A stretch of DNA of 12,284 nucleotides from DATKZB01 sp035528235 (GCA_035528235.1 DATKZB010000159.1:1-12284); one strand, 5' to 3'; positions 1-7,919 are shown, counted from the stretch's first letter. Notes: a model not told the origin generated them from the sequence alone. Numbers and translations are program-made.

Positions 1-2583
1 CTTGGCCTTCTTCAGGATGTCCGCCAGCAGCGGCACGGCGGCGGTGTCGGCCAGGTGCCCCAGGGCGCGGAGTGCGGCCAGCTGGGTCCGCAGGTCGGCG
101 TCGGGGTTCTTGGCCAGGAACTCGCGAAGGGCGGCCTTGGCGGCGTCGCCGCCCACGTGCCCGAGCGATTCGGCGGCCGTCTGGACGGTCGGCGATTCCT
201 TGGCCCCCAGCCGGGCGATAAGTGCCGCCTCGACGGCGGCCCGGTCGCGGAAGATCGCCAGCCGTCGCGCGGCCGAGATCCTCTCGGCCGTCGCCGCCGC
301 AGTCACCTCGGCGCCGAGGCGCGCGACTTCGGCCGGCCGGCCCGGTGGCAGGGGCTTGTCGGCGTCGCCGGCGGCCAGCGGAGGCTGCGTGTACAGGTCG
401 ATGGTGGCCGTCTCGCGGAACCGGTCCAGTTGCAGGTTCAGCACGCCGCCGTTGGCCGCGTTGTTGCCCCGGAAGCGGTGAGGCCGGCCCTGGCCCACCA
501 ACGCCAGCGGTGCCGCGCGGGACGCCGCCGCATCGGCCGCCATCGGCGGCGCGGCTTGGCGCGGCATGTGGCAGCCGACGCAGGAGCGCCGCTCGCCCGG
601 CCGGACGTAAATCCACGACATCTCGTTGATGACGGTCCGTCCCTCGGCGTCGACGGCCTGGAGCGCCAGCGCCCGATCGGCCGGCACGCGGACGTAGAAC
701 GACCCGTCGGGCGCCAGGGGCACGGTGCCCAGTTCCACGGCCTCGACGCCGATGTGGTCGTACGGGTGCCGCGCCGAACGCAGGGCCAGCGGCCGGCCTT
801 CGTAGATGCGGACCGCCCGGACGCGGGCCAGGTCGGCCTGCGTCTGCTTGGTCGCCCGGACGTTCTGGCAGTAGAGGAACCCCGTGGGCTCGGCCGTCGG
901 GTCGGCCGGCGGCTCGATCTGCGGGGCGACCGACGGCGGCTTCGGACGCGGACCCAGGTACACCACCGAGTGCATGCCGCCGATGTCCGAGGCGTACAGC
1001 CGGGTCACGTCGCCGGTGACCGGGTCGAGAACGCCGAGCGCCGCGTGGCCGGGCACGGTGCACAGGAGCCGTCCGTCGGGCAGCGGCGAGATGTCGAGCG
1101 GCGAGAACGGCGCCGGCAGCCGCTCGGGCTCCGACTCGCCGCGCGACGCCACCAGGCCCTGCGGCGAGATGGCGGCGATGCGGCCGTCGGGCAGAGGGGC
1201 CACGCTGCCGAACCCGTACTCGCGGAGCCAACGCGACCCGTGCTCGGCTGCGCGGGCGGCGTCGTAGCCGACGGCCGGCCGGTTGCCGCCCAGGACGACC
1301 ACGCCGCCCGTGCCGTCGGGCCGGACCTGGTGAATCTGGGTCTCGACCTTGGCGCGTTCCAGGAAGTTGTCGCTCCGGACGAAGGCGATGCCGCCGTCGG
1401 CCGTGACGCGCGGCTCGCGGTCGGCCACGATGTGGTGCGTCAGCGGGTGGATGCGGGTGCCGTCGGCCTCCATGACGAAGAGCGACGAGGCGAGGTTGCC
1501 GTGGTATTCCTCGCGGCTGCCGATGCGCGTGGAACTGAAGACGATCCGCCCGTCGGGCAGCGGCTCGGGGTCGTAGTCGTGCCACGGACCGCGCGTCAGG
1601 GGCCGCAGGTCTGTCCCGTCGGCCGAGAGCGAGTACACGTGGAAGAACGCCTCGCCCTCGGGGGCCAGGGCCACGTAGAGGGTCTTGCCGTCGTAGGAGA
1701 CGCGCGGCGAGGCGATGAGTCCCTTTCCGGCGTCGTGCAGAAGCCGCAGTTCGCCGTCGGGCCGGGCGGGCACCAGGCGGTAGAGTTGCCGTCCGACGAC
1801 CGACGGGATGGGGGCGTCGTGCTCCAGGTACGCCCGCGACCCGCGAATCCGCCAGATCGATTGCGGTCCCGGCGTGTTGGCGGTGCCGCGAACGAACACC
1901 ACGCCCCGCGGCCAGTCGAAGTCCGGTCCGCCCTCGACCAGCCGGCCCGTCATGGCCCGACCGCCCTGGCCGGGCGAGACCGGGCCCGGAAACGTCAACG
2001 GCCCCCACGGGGCCATTCCCACGGGGCCGAGGACGGCGGCAGCCTTCCACTTAGAGTCGTCGTGTTCGGGCGTCGACCAGCCCGTCTCGGGCACGAGGCG
2101 GGCCCGCCAGGCGGCGTCGGTCTGGCACTCGATGGCGACACCGTTCTCGAGTTCGACCCGCACGGCCATGATGAGACCGCCCGGCCCGCCCATGTTGGTT
2201 CCCCTGGCGCCGATGACGTTCTTGCCGACGGTCAGCAGCGACCCGATGTCGTACTTCTCGACCGACTGCCAGTACCCGGCGTCGTAGCCGGCATCGCCGC
2301 CGACGAGCGACCCGTTGACGTACAGGTCGTAGCCGTTGTCGGCGGTAATCAGGACGGTGGCACGGGCAGGTTTGGCGGCGAGGTCGAACGTCTGGCGGAA
2401 GTAACAATCCTGGATCTCGTCGACCGCCTCGCCGGCCGGCGCCCAGACCCACGCCGCCTTCGCGAGGTTGGGCAGCGCGGCGGGGGCCTTGGCAGGCTCG
2501 GCGGCGGCGACGCTGCACGCGAGCACCGCCAGGAGGCACGCGGCCATGCGAGCCCGGCGAACGGTTGTGCGGTCTGGCATCAT
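1..2583 (-). CDS. Large secreted multidomain protein: sugar-binding-like, TolB-like propeller, single-haem c-type site, HEAT repeats (partial, C-terminus outside window)
   Basis: The reading frame is open from an ATG at 2583 (or the adjacent one at 2580) through 861 codons to the window edge with no stop, so the C-terminus is missing. GAGG seven bases upstream of 2583 is a fair ribosome binding site. Residues 1-28 look like a signal peptide (arginine-rich start, hydrophobic 14-22, AAA before E29). Residues about 43-190 carry marks of the galactose-binding-like module seen in rhamnosidase-type proteins (W45/W47, YFR 61-63, YVNG 88-91, DDSKW 175-179). Residues about 270-560 hold PD40/TolB-like repeats ending in 'DGR' or 'DGT' turns. 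A CVGCH haem-attachment motif lies at 668-672, following a PGE-rich strand typical of hydrazine-synthase-alpha-like planctomycete proteins. From about 746 there are Ala/Leu-rich HEAT-like helices. It is probably a periplasmic or extracellular cytochrome-like protein. Its substrate and redox partner are unknown, and similarity to hydrazine synthase does not imply anammox. Confidence 0.88.
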   Translation of the reverse strand, partial: MMPDRTTVRRARMAACLLAVLACSVAAAEPAKAPAALPNLAKAAWVWAPAGEAVDEIQDCYFRQTFDLAAKPARATVLITADNGYDLYVNGSLVGGDAGYDAGYWQSVEKYDIGSLLTVGKNVIGARGTNMGGPGGLIMAVRVELENGVAIECQTDAAWRARLVPETGWSTPEHDDSKWKAAAVLGPVGMAPWGPLTFPGPVSPGQGGRAMTGRLVEGGPDFDWPRGVVFVRGTANTPGPQSIWRIRGSRAYLEHDAPIPSVVGRQLYRLVPARPDGELRLLHDAGKGLIASPRVSYDGKTLYVALAPEGEAFFHVYSLSADGTDLRPLTRGPWHDYDPEPLPDGRIVFSSTRIGSREEYHGNLASSLFVMEADGTRIHPLTHHIVADREPRVTADGGIAFVRSDNFLERAKVETQIHQVRPDGTGGVVVLGGNRPAVGYDAARAAEHGSRWLREYGFGSVAPLPDGRIAAISPQGLVASRGESEPERLPAPFSPLDISPLPDGRLLCTVPGHAALGVLDPVTGDVTRLYASDIGGMHSVVYLGPRPKPPSVAPQIEPPADPTAEPTGFLYCQNVRATKQTQADLARVRAVRIYEGRPLALRSARHPYDHIGVEAVELGTVPLAPDGSFYVRVPADRALALQAVDAEGRTVINEMSWIYVRPGERRSCVGCHMPRQAAPPMAADAAASRAAPLALVGQGRPHRFRGNNAANGGVLNLQLDRFRETATIDLYTQPPLAAGDADKPLPPGRPAEVARLGAEVTAAATAERISAARRLAIFRDRAAVEAALIARLGAKESPTVQTAAESLGHVGGDAAKAALREFLAKNPDADLRTQLAALRALGHLADTAAVPLLADILKKAK

Positions 2584-2766
2584 GAGAGGGCCTCGAACGG
2601 TTCCTGTGACACTACACGAAACCGCGGGCGGCCGCTGCCGGTGTCGGGCTATTTCGCCGGCGGGCCCCGTCGCTTGACAGGCGTCCCGGTCCGCCATACA
2701 GTGCAGCCGTGTGCTTGCGGGGGTAGGGCGTTCTGCCGGGCCTTTGCGGTTGGAGGGTGCAAGACC
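2584..2766. promoter_or_regulatory. Divergent intergenic region between the cytochrome-like gene and the PEP-CTERM gene
   Basis: This 183-nt gap separates two divergent starts. On the plus strand it holds a strong sigma70-like promoter, listed separately. On the minus strand no equally good -35/-10 pair was found for the large cytochrome-like gene. A weak TAGTGT-like -10 exists near 2610-2620 but has no convincing partner. No clear operator palindrome was seen. Confidence 0.5.
2674..2702 (+). promoter_or_regulatory. Sigma70-type promoter for the PEP-CTERM gene
   Basis: TTGACA at 2674-2679 matches the -35 consensus exactly. After a 17-nt spacer comes TACAGT at 2697-2702, matching four of six bases of TATAAT. 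Transcription would start near 2709 and leave a leader of about 58 nt before the ATG at 2767. The GGAGG at 2752-2756 is ten bases before that ATG. The element lies in non-coding DNA in the correct orientation, which makes chance less likely, though no experiment backs it. Confidence 0.6.
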
Positions 2767-3549
2767 ATGGCGCGAGTTCTGCCGGTGTTCCTGCCGCTTG
2801 GCGTTTGTCTCCTTCTCGTCGTTCCCGCCTCCGGTGCGCTGCTGGAGGACACGTTCGATGGCACGGGCGACCTCGCCCCGGCCGTGTGGACGGCCACCGA
2901 GAGTTCGGCGGCCGTGGACGTGGGGCGCGTCGGCGGCGTCGCCCGGATGGCCCTGACCGACGCCTGCGCCAAGAACGATTACGGCCAGGCGATGAGCGTG
3001 GGGTCGTGGGCGCCGCCGGCCGTCGGGGGCCTCGACTGGTCCGCTGATTTCCGCAAGGCCGGCGCGGGGGCCGACAGGCCCATGCTCGAGCCGTTCCGGT
3101 TCGATAGCCCGGCCGGCGGCCTCAGCCTGCGCCTGGTGTACGGGTCGACGGCCGCAACGCTGTACGTCTTCCAGGCCGACGGGTCCATCGGCACGACCGT
3201 GGCGCTGCGCGATGCGTCGGATAACCTCTTCGATCCCACCTCGGCTAACACCCACTGGCAGCACGTGGCGGTCGGGCTCACGGCCCACGACGTGTCGGTC
3301 ACCCTCACGGGGACGGCCGACGGCCAGACCTACGGCCTGTACTCGGCCACCGTGACGGGCTACACCGACTACTTCGACCTGGGGCAGGGCCGGGCGGGAC
3401 ACGTCGGCCTGCGGACCGAGGCGAAGGTCCAGGGCGGCGTGGCCCAGGCGGGCGAGTTCGACAACGTGGCGTTGGTGCCGGAGCCGGCCACGGCGGCCCT
3501 GGCGGCTGCGGGGTTGCTGTGGGGGCTGGTCCGCCGCCGCGGCGTATGA
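2767..3549 (+). CDS. PEP-CTERM sorting domain protein, beta-sandwich-like, exported
   Basis: This 260-aa protein starts at an ATG preceded by GGAGG (2752-2756). Residues 1-23 form a signal peptide with a hydrophobic core (L9-P20). The C-terminus carries VPEP at 237-240, a hydrophobic stretch (A241-L254) and an RRR basic tail. This is the classic PEP-CTERM tripartite signal, recognised by an exosortase (not in this window) that processes and anchors or releases the protein at the envelope. The middle (about 25-235) is rich in G, T, S and short beta-strand patterns. It begins LEDTFDG and ends AGEFDNVALVPEP, as in LamG/concanavalin-like planctomycete PEP-CTERM proteins with a 'FDNV' strand just before the signal. 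No catalytic motif is visible. It faces the cytochrome-like gene divergently and has its own promoter and terminator, so it is probably a monocistronic surface or matrix protein. The frame is open far upstream of 2767 only because it runs antisense to the neighbour. Confidence 0.88.
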   Translation: MARVLPVFLPLGVCLLLVVPASGALLEDTFDGTGDLAPAVWTATESSAAVDVGRVGGVARMALTDACAKNDYGQAMSVGSWAPPAVGGLDWSADFRKAGAGADRPMLEPFRFDSPAGGLSLRLVYGSTAATLYVFQADGSIGTTVALRDASDNLFDPTSANTHWQHVAVGLTAHDVSVTLTGTADGQTYGLYSATVTGYTDYFDLGQGRAGHVGLRTEAKVQGGVAQAGEFDNVALVPEPATAALAAAGLLWGLVRRRGV

Positions 3550-3557
3550 GTTTCCAA

Positions 3558-3576
3558 GGTGGGGCGCGCCCCCACC
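3558..3576. repeat. Short GC-rich inverted repeat downstream of the PEP-CTERM gene
   Basis: GGTGGGG (3558-3564) can pair with CCCCACC (3570-3576) around a five-base CGCGC loop. There is no T tract, so on its own it is unlikely to terminate transcription. It may protect the 3' end of the transcript or help stall polymerase before the terminator at 3596. Confidence 0.35.
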
Positions 3577-3589
3577 CGACAGGCTTCGG

Positions 3590-3629
3590 AAAAGGACGCG
3601 TGCGGGGCGGGTAGCCTCGCACGCGTTTT
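3590..3629. terminator. Bidirectional intrinsic terminator between convergent genes
   Basis: A perfect 9-bp stem, ACGCGTGCG (3596-3604) with CGCACGCGT (3618-3626), is extended inward by a G-T wobble and three G-C/C-G pairs (3606-3608 with 3614-3616). This leaves a GGGTA loop. On the plus strand the stem runs into TTTT (3626-3629). On the minus strand it is followed by CCTTTT (complement of 3590-3595). It sits 47 nt after the PEP-CTERM stop and 32 nt after the HD-GYP gene's stop, so it can serve both. Confidence 0.75.
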
Positions 3630-3657
3630 CGTGGCCATCGGGCTGACGGGTCAGGTT

Positions 3658-5586
3658 CTAGTTGGCCGGTCCGGTCAGCGTGGCGGCGTCCGTGTTGCCG
3701 GCGACCGCGAGCGGCTCGGGCGGTTCGATCTCCCGGATGATCTCCAGGAAGATTCTCACGAGTTCGGGGTCGAACTGTTTGCCGATGTTGACCTCGATCT
3801 CGGCCACGGCCTGGCCGACCGTCATGGCGGTGCGGTACGGGCGGTCGGAGGTCATGGCGTCGTAGGCGTCGACGATGGCCAGGACGCGGGCGCCGATGGG
3901 GATCTGGTCGCCGCGGAGGCCGTTCGGATACCCCTGGCCGTCGAACCGCTCGTGGTGGCTGATGATGATGCGGCGTGCCCCGTCGAGGAAGTCGAGGTGG
4001 CGGACGATGCGGGCCCCGCGCTCGCAGTGCATCCGCATGAGGGCGAACTCCTCGGGGTCGAGCCGACCGGGCTTGTCGATGACCCACTCCGGCACGGCGA
4101 TCTTGCCGATGTCGTGCAGCGCGGCCGCCCGGGCGACCTCGGTCAGTTGGGAGCCCTTGAGTCCGGCGGCAGTCGCCAGGCGGACGGCCAGTTCCATGAC
4201 GCGGTCGGTGTGGCCGCGCGTGTAGTTGTCCTTGGCCTCGACGGTCTCCATGAGGCTGGCCATCGTGTTGACGTAATGCTGCTCGATGGCCTCGCGGTCC
4301 TTCAGGCCTCCGACGGTCACCGAGGCGGCATCGGCGATGAAACTCATGAGCATCCGGTCGTCGCGGCCAAAGGGCCGGCCGTTCTCTCGCCCGGCGGCCA
4401 GGATGACGCCCAGGGGCGTGTTGCCCCAGACCAGCGGCACCATGATGAGGGGCATGGGCACGGGCGCGTCCAGCCGGACGCCCAGGGGCAGGTCGACCTC
4501 GGACTGGGCCACCACCGGCTGGCGGTGCCGGAGCACCCACGAGGCCAGGCTGCCGTCGGCCGGGAACGCCAGACCCTCGGGCAGTGACGGCAGGTTGCCC
4601 CGGGTGGCCCGGACGTTGAAGGAATCGGTCTCCGCGAGCGCCAGCGCCACGCCGACGGCGTCCATCTGCTCGTAGACGAACGCGGCCGCCGCCGGTAGAA
4701 CGTCCGAGAGACTGTGGGCCGCGCTCACCACCCGGATAAACTCGAACTGGGCCATCAGCCGGTGCCGCAGGGCGTCGCCGCTCACCTTCAGGTGGTACCC
4801 GTGCAGCAGGTGGCGGATGGTCGTGACGAAGTCGTCGGAGTGCTCGATGGGCTTGGCGAAGTACTTGTCGAGCGCCCGCTCGTTGATGGCCTGGATGGCG
4901 GCGTCGAGGCCGGCGTGGCCGGTCAGCAGCACGCGCTGGGTGTGAGGTGAGACGTGCTTGATGCGCGTCAGCAGGTCGACGCCCGTCATCTCGGGCATGA
5001 CCTGGTCGCTGACGACGACGGCCAGGCGGTCGCCGTCGATCTCGCGGACGATCTGGAGCGCCTCGCGGGGCGAACTGCTGAACTCGAAGTCCAGCGCGAA
5101 CCGCGGAAAGGCCTCCTCGACGCGCGGCGGCAGAAACTGCTCAATGCTCTGCAGAAACTCGACGTCGTCGTCGACGCACAGCAGAACGTACTCGGGCTGA
5201 GGCAGCACCGCCGATCGCAACTCGTTGCGTAGCGCGGCCACCAGGTCGCCTGCCGGCGTGTCCAGTGTCAGGACCTGGTCCGACGTCGTCCCGATAAGCG
5301 ACGGGCACGCCAGCACGGACGCGTGGTCCGGCACCAGGAAGAACAGCGACAGACTGCCCTGGAAACTCATGAGGGCCCGCATCGGCCCCTTCGGCAGCGA
5401 GGCGGGTGAATCGCAGGCCAGGACGGCAGCGTGGTGGCGGCCGGTGTCGATCGTCGCCAGCAGCCGCTCGACGCTGTCAACGGTCTCGACCTGCCAGCCC
5501 TGGTCCTGCATGGCGGTCACCAGGCCCGAGCAGTCGGCTTGCCCGAGTCTGGCCACCACGGTCTGGATGTCGTGTCGCCGGTGCAC
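3658..5586 (-). CDS. Response regulator with degenerate REC, REC, GAF and HD-GYP domains (c-di-GMP phosphodiesterase)
   Basis: This 642-aa cytoplasmic protein probably hydrolyses cyclic di-GMP. Residues 1-125 resemble a receiver fold but lack the acidic pair and the lysine, so it is likely a pseudo-receiver. Residues 133-262 form a complete receiver: DDD 139-141, phospho-acceptor D194 in SDQVMP, T222 and K245 (FAKP). Residues about 285-430 look like a GAF sensor domain. Residues 440-620 are an HD-GYP domain with H459 (RGHT), HD at 491-492 within HDIGK, HHE at 544-546, DGQGYP at 549-554 and DAYDAMTSDRPYR at 573-585; all main metal and signature residues are present. The start is a GTG at 5586 with AGGGG nine bases upstream (5596-5600). 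It lies 6 nt after the kinase stop and in the same frame, so both are in one operon and the kinase is the obvious phosphodonor. The TAG stop is followed by the shared terminator. Confidence 0.93.
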   Translation of the reverse strand: MHRRHDIQTVVARLGQADCSGLVTAMQDQGWQVETVDSVERLLATIDTGRHHAAVLACDSPASLPKGPMRALMSFQGSLSLFFLVPDHASVLACPSLIGTTSDQVLTLDTPAGDLVAALRNELRSAVLPQPEYVLLCVDDDVEFLQSIEQFLPPRVEEAFPRFALDFEFSSSPREALQIVREIDGDRLAVVVSDQVMPEMTGVDLLTRIKHVSPHTQRVLLTGHAGLDAAIQAINERALDKYFAKPIEHSDDFVTTIRHLLHGYHLKVSGDALRHRLMAQFEFIRVVSAAHSLSDVLPAAAAFVYEQMDAVGVALALAETDSFNVRATRGNLPSLPEGLAFPADGSLASWVLRHRQPVVAQSEVDLPLGVRLDAPVPMPLIMVPLVWGNTPLGVILAAGRENGRPFGRDDRMLMSFIADAASVTVGGLKDREAIEQHYVNTMASLMETVEAKDNYTRGHTDRVMELAVRLATAAGLKGSQLTEVARAAALHDIGKIAVPEWVIDKPGRLDPEEFALMRMHCERGARIVRHLDFLDGARRIIISHHERFDGQGYPNGLRGDQIPIGARVLAIVDAYDAMTSDRPYRTAMTVGQAVAEIEVNIGKQFDPELVRIFLEIIREIEPPEPLAVAGNTDAATLTGPAN

Positions 5587-5592
5587 GATCGG

Positions 5593-7221
5593 TTACCCCT
5601 GAGCCCCGTCCGCGTACGGCGCCGCAGCGCCCGCAGCGACCAGTTCGGCGGCGGGCGCCTCGGGCGAGGCGGGCAGCGTAACCTCGAACGACGCGCCGTC
5701 CGGGTCGTTCCACGCCCGGACCCTGCCGCCGCAACGCTGAAGAATGCCCGTGCAGATTCCCAGGCCAAGCCCCGTGCCTTTGCCAACCGCCTTGGTGGTG
5801 AAGAAGGGGTCGAAGATCTTCTCCCGGGCGTGTTCGGGAATGGGGCTGCCGTTGTTGGCGATCCGGATGCGAACGCCGTCCGGGTGGGCGGAGGTGGTAA
5901 TCTCGATTCGCCCGAGCTGCCCGGGGTGCCTCGCCTCGATGGCGTCGCAGGCGTTGTTGAGGATGTTGGTCCAGACCTGCGAGATGTCCACGCCGCATCG
6001 CACGGGCGGCAGGCCCGGGTCGTAGTGGGTCTCGACGCGGGCGATCTGCTTGATCCGGCTCTGGAGGATGGTCAGCGTGTTGTCGAGGGTCTCGTTGACG
6101 TCGACGTCGACCGGCTCATCCTGCTCGCTGCGCGTGTAGAAGCGGAGGGCCCGGACGATGCGGCCGATCTTCTCGGCGCTCGCGCGGCTGATTCCGGCCG
6201 CGCTGGCCACGGCCTCCAGCCGCTCCAGCAGCGCCAGCGCCGGCTCGTACGACAGGTGCTCGAGCAACGCCGCGTCGACGCCGCCCTCATCGAGGCCGCA
6301 CCGGACGATGACGGCGGCCACGCGGCGGACGTCGGGCAGGCCCAGCGGCCGCAGGTCGCGTTCGATCTGGCGCCGGCGCGACCGCGTGGCGGCGTCGCTG
6401 GGGCGAAGGCCCTGGGCGAGGACGTGCGGCACGAGGTCGGCCAGCCAGTCGCGCGTCGGGGCCGGGAGGTCCTGGACCCTCAACGCCGCCCCCACGATGG
6501 CCCGGAGGTGGTTCGGGATGTCGGTGGCCACGTTCAGGATGGCGCCGGTGGGGGTGTTGATCTCGTGAGCGATGCCCACCGCCAACTGGCCCAGCATCCG
6601 CATCTTCTCGGCCTGGACGAGTTCGGACTGGGCCAGCCGGATCTGGCGATTGGCCTCGGTGAGTTCGGCGGTCCGCTCCTTGATCTTCTGCTCAAGTTCC
6701 TGGCTGTGCGCCAGAATCTGTTGGCGCTGCTTGTTCAACTGCTCGGTCATGTGGTTGAAACTGTCGGCCAACGTGCGGAGTTCATCCCGGCGCGGGCCCA
6801 CGTCGACGGGCGTGCCGAAGTCGCCTTCCGCGATGCGCTTGGTGCCACGGACGAGTTCCTCCATCGGGGCCACCAGCCGCCGCGCGAACACCAGCAGCAC
6901 GTTCAGGCACACCGCCAGCACCGTCGCCGTCACCAGAAACCGCGCCAACTGGTCCTCGGCGATCCGGGCCTTGACCTTGCGGTACGACCGCACCGCCACC
7001 ACCGACCCGGAGCGCAAGGCCGCTTCTGCGGGCGTCTTGCCCGTCATGGGGAGAACCACCGGGAACACGAACTTGTAGTGCTCGATGCCGGCCATGTGGG
7101 GCAGGTTCCCCGCCTGGACCACGGGCTCGTGGGTGGGCTGGATCTGCGCCGGAACGGCAACGCTCTCCTTGGGCCAGGTGCTGGCGGTCAGAAGGCGGCC
7201 GTCGGGTCCGTAGAATGCCAC
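5593..7221 (-). CDS. Sensor histidine kinase, main part: half sensor domain, TM2, HAMP, HisKA with long insert, HATPase
   Basis: The open piece is 542 codons from GTG 7221 to TAA 5593. Its N-terminus (AFYGPDGRLL) is the middle of a periplasmic sensor domain, so the protein is incomplete as read: the first TM helix lies in the 94-codon piece upstream, in another frame. Seen here are TM2 (about 95-114), HAMP (115-165), a coiled coil (165-205), an H-box with phospho-acceptor H219 in GIAHEINTP, then an insert of about 110 residues (235-345) before the second dimerisation helix. The ATPase domain has NILNNACDAI (419-428), NNG at 456-458 in place of DxG, IFDPFFTTK (469-477) and GTGLGLGI (482-489). 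These are sufficient for ATP binding in related kinases. The partner is the HD-GYP regulator 6 nt downstream. If the frameshift is real, translation might restart at GTG 7221, but no strong ribosome site is close; GAGG lies eleven bases away. Confidence 0.85.
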   Translation of the reverse strand: MAFYGPDGRLLTASTWPKESVAVPAQIQPTHEPVVQAGNLPHMAGIEHYKFVFPVVLPMTGKTPAEAALRSGSVVAVRSYRKVKARIAEDQLARFLVTATVLAVCLNVLLVFARRLVAPMEELVRGTKRIAEGDFGTPVDVGPRRDELRTLADSFNHMTEQLNKQRQQILAHSQELEQKIKERTAELTEANRQIRLAQSELVQAEKMRMLGQLAVGIAHEINTPTGAILNVATDIPNHLRAIVGAALRVQDLPAPTRDWLADLVPHVLAQGLRPSDAATRSRRRQIERDLRPLGLPDVRRVAAVIVRCGLDEGGVDAALLEHLSYEPALALLERLEAVASAAGISRASAEKIGRIVRALRFYTRSEQDEPVDVDVNETLDNTLTILQSRIKQIARVETHYDPGLPPVRCGVDISQVWTNILNNACDAIEARHPGQLGRIEITTSAHPDGVRIRIANNGSPIPEHAREKIFDPFFTTKAVGKGTGLGLGICTGILQRCGGRVRAWNDPDGASFEVTLPASPEAPAAELVAAGAAAPYADGAQG

Positions 7222-7226
7222 ATAGC

Positions 7227-7511
7227 TCAGATCCTCGTCTTCGGGCGTTCGCAGGAGTTGGCGATCCGCGTCAGGTCGGGCACGTCGCCCCGTCCGAAAG
7301 CGTCCCGCGCCGAGTACGCGACGTTGCGGACGTGGCTCCGGCCGGTGGACATGAACTGCTCATGTTGCGTCTCGGTAGCACGGGTCCAGTCCATAACGCC
7401 CCGGATGCCCGCCTCCAGAACCAACAGGGAAGCCAGGGTCAGAAGGACTTTGTCGCCCAACGTAAGTCGGCGTAGGGTCACGAGTGCCCCCATCTTGCCT
7501 CGCTTTTCCAT
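7227..7511 (-). CDS. N-terminal fragment of the sensor kinase (TM1 and start of periplasmic domain), separated by a frameshift
   Basis: These 94 codons run from ATG 7511 to TGA 7227. Residues 18-40 form a membrane segment (LLTLASLLVLEAG core). Residues 45-85 are typical of the start of a periplasmic sensor domain (HVRNVAYSARDAF). After about N85 (AAC at 7259-7257) the frame becomes CERPKTRI-stop, which makes no protein sense. Moving to the other frame at 7257 gives LLRTPEDEDLSYVAFYGPDG and joins the kinase smoothly. One missing base, for example AACC read as AAC, explains it, and the intact protein would be about 639 aa. ATG 7511 has no clear ribosome site. ATG 7493 (residue 7) has GAGG four bases upstream (7501-7498) and may be the true start. 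It is not an independent gene. Confidence 0.7.
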   Translation of the reverse strand: MEKRGKMGALVTLRRLTLGDKVLLTLASLLVLEAGIRGVMDWTRATETQHEQFMSTGRSHVRNVAYSARDAFGRGDVPDLTRIANSCERPKTRI

Positions 7512-7525
7512 ATTAACGACGACCG

Positions 7526-7531
7526 TATAAT
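7526..7531 (+). promoter_or_regulatory. TATAAT -10 element, probable promoter of the gsp operon
   Basis: A perfect TATAAT lies 15 nt beyond the divergent kinase ATG. The best -35 candidate is weak: TTTTCC at 7504-7509, with a 16-nt spacer. Initiation near 7538 would give a leader of about 408 nt before gspE. The complementary strand offers TATACG (7529-7524) as a -10 for the kinase operon, so the two promoters would overlap, and binding of polymerase to one could exclude the other. Confidence 0.45.
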
Positions 7532-7919
7532 CGGACGTAAGTGCCTTGCGGCTTGAGGATTATCGCTGTGAATATGGCGGTCTTGGCGCTTTTCTGACTG
7601 GTGACAGCCAGTGGTGCTATTGTCGGTTTTCGTGCTTGAAATGGGGCATGGTGCATCAGGCTGAGACCGTGGCCGCCTTGCCGCAGAGGCGGCAAGGGCC
7701 CTGGAGTGGCGAAAATGGCCGATCTCAGCCGAAGAGCCAATGCCGTAACCCGGTCGGAATTGGCTGTCAGGCGATCTCCTGCGGCGGCCAGCCGGCCGGA
7801 ATTGCTAAAGGCAACCGGCTATCGATGCCGAACTAGCGAAAGCCACATTACAACCGGTCCTCGGTGGGGTGGGGGAGATGTGTATCCCTCCCCAAACGAG
7901 ACTTGCGCACCCGCGGCAC

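Noticed and set aside
2515..2519. Lipoprotein box around C23 of the cytochrome-like protein
   Set aside because: The preceding residues (VLA) fit a lipobox poorly, and an AAA/E signal peptidase I site follows directly.
55..2766. Very long plus-strand open frame that runs in frame into the PEP-CTERM gene (1164 codons in total)
   Set aside because: It is the antisense of the cytochrome-like gene and gives an Arg/Gly/His-rich low-complexity product. The minus-strand frame has real domains, a signal peptide and a CxxCH, and the true start of the PEP-CTERM gene is 2767.
5431..7530. 699-codon plus-strand open frame
   Set aside because: It is antisense to the sensor kinase. The product is rich in R, G, A and H and has no family features.
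7676..7697. The 9-bp hairpin as a rho-independent terminator
   Set aside because: There is no T tract on either strand after the stem.
7795..7865. Possible GEMM-I (c-di-GMP-I) riboswitch, because of a GCGAAAGCC string and GGCAACC
   Set aside because: The consensus core around ACGCAAAGCC and the second GGTAGC-type arm are not present, and the order of elements does not match. A covariance search would be decisive.
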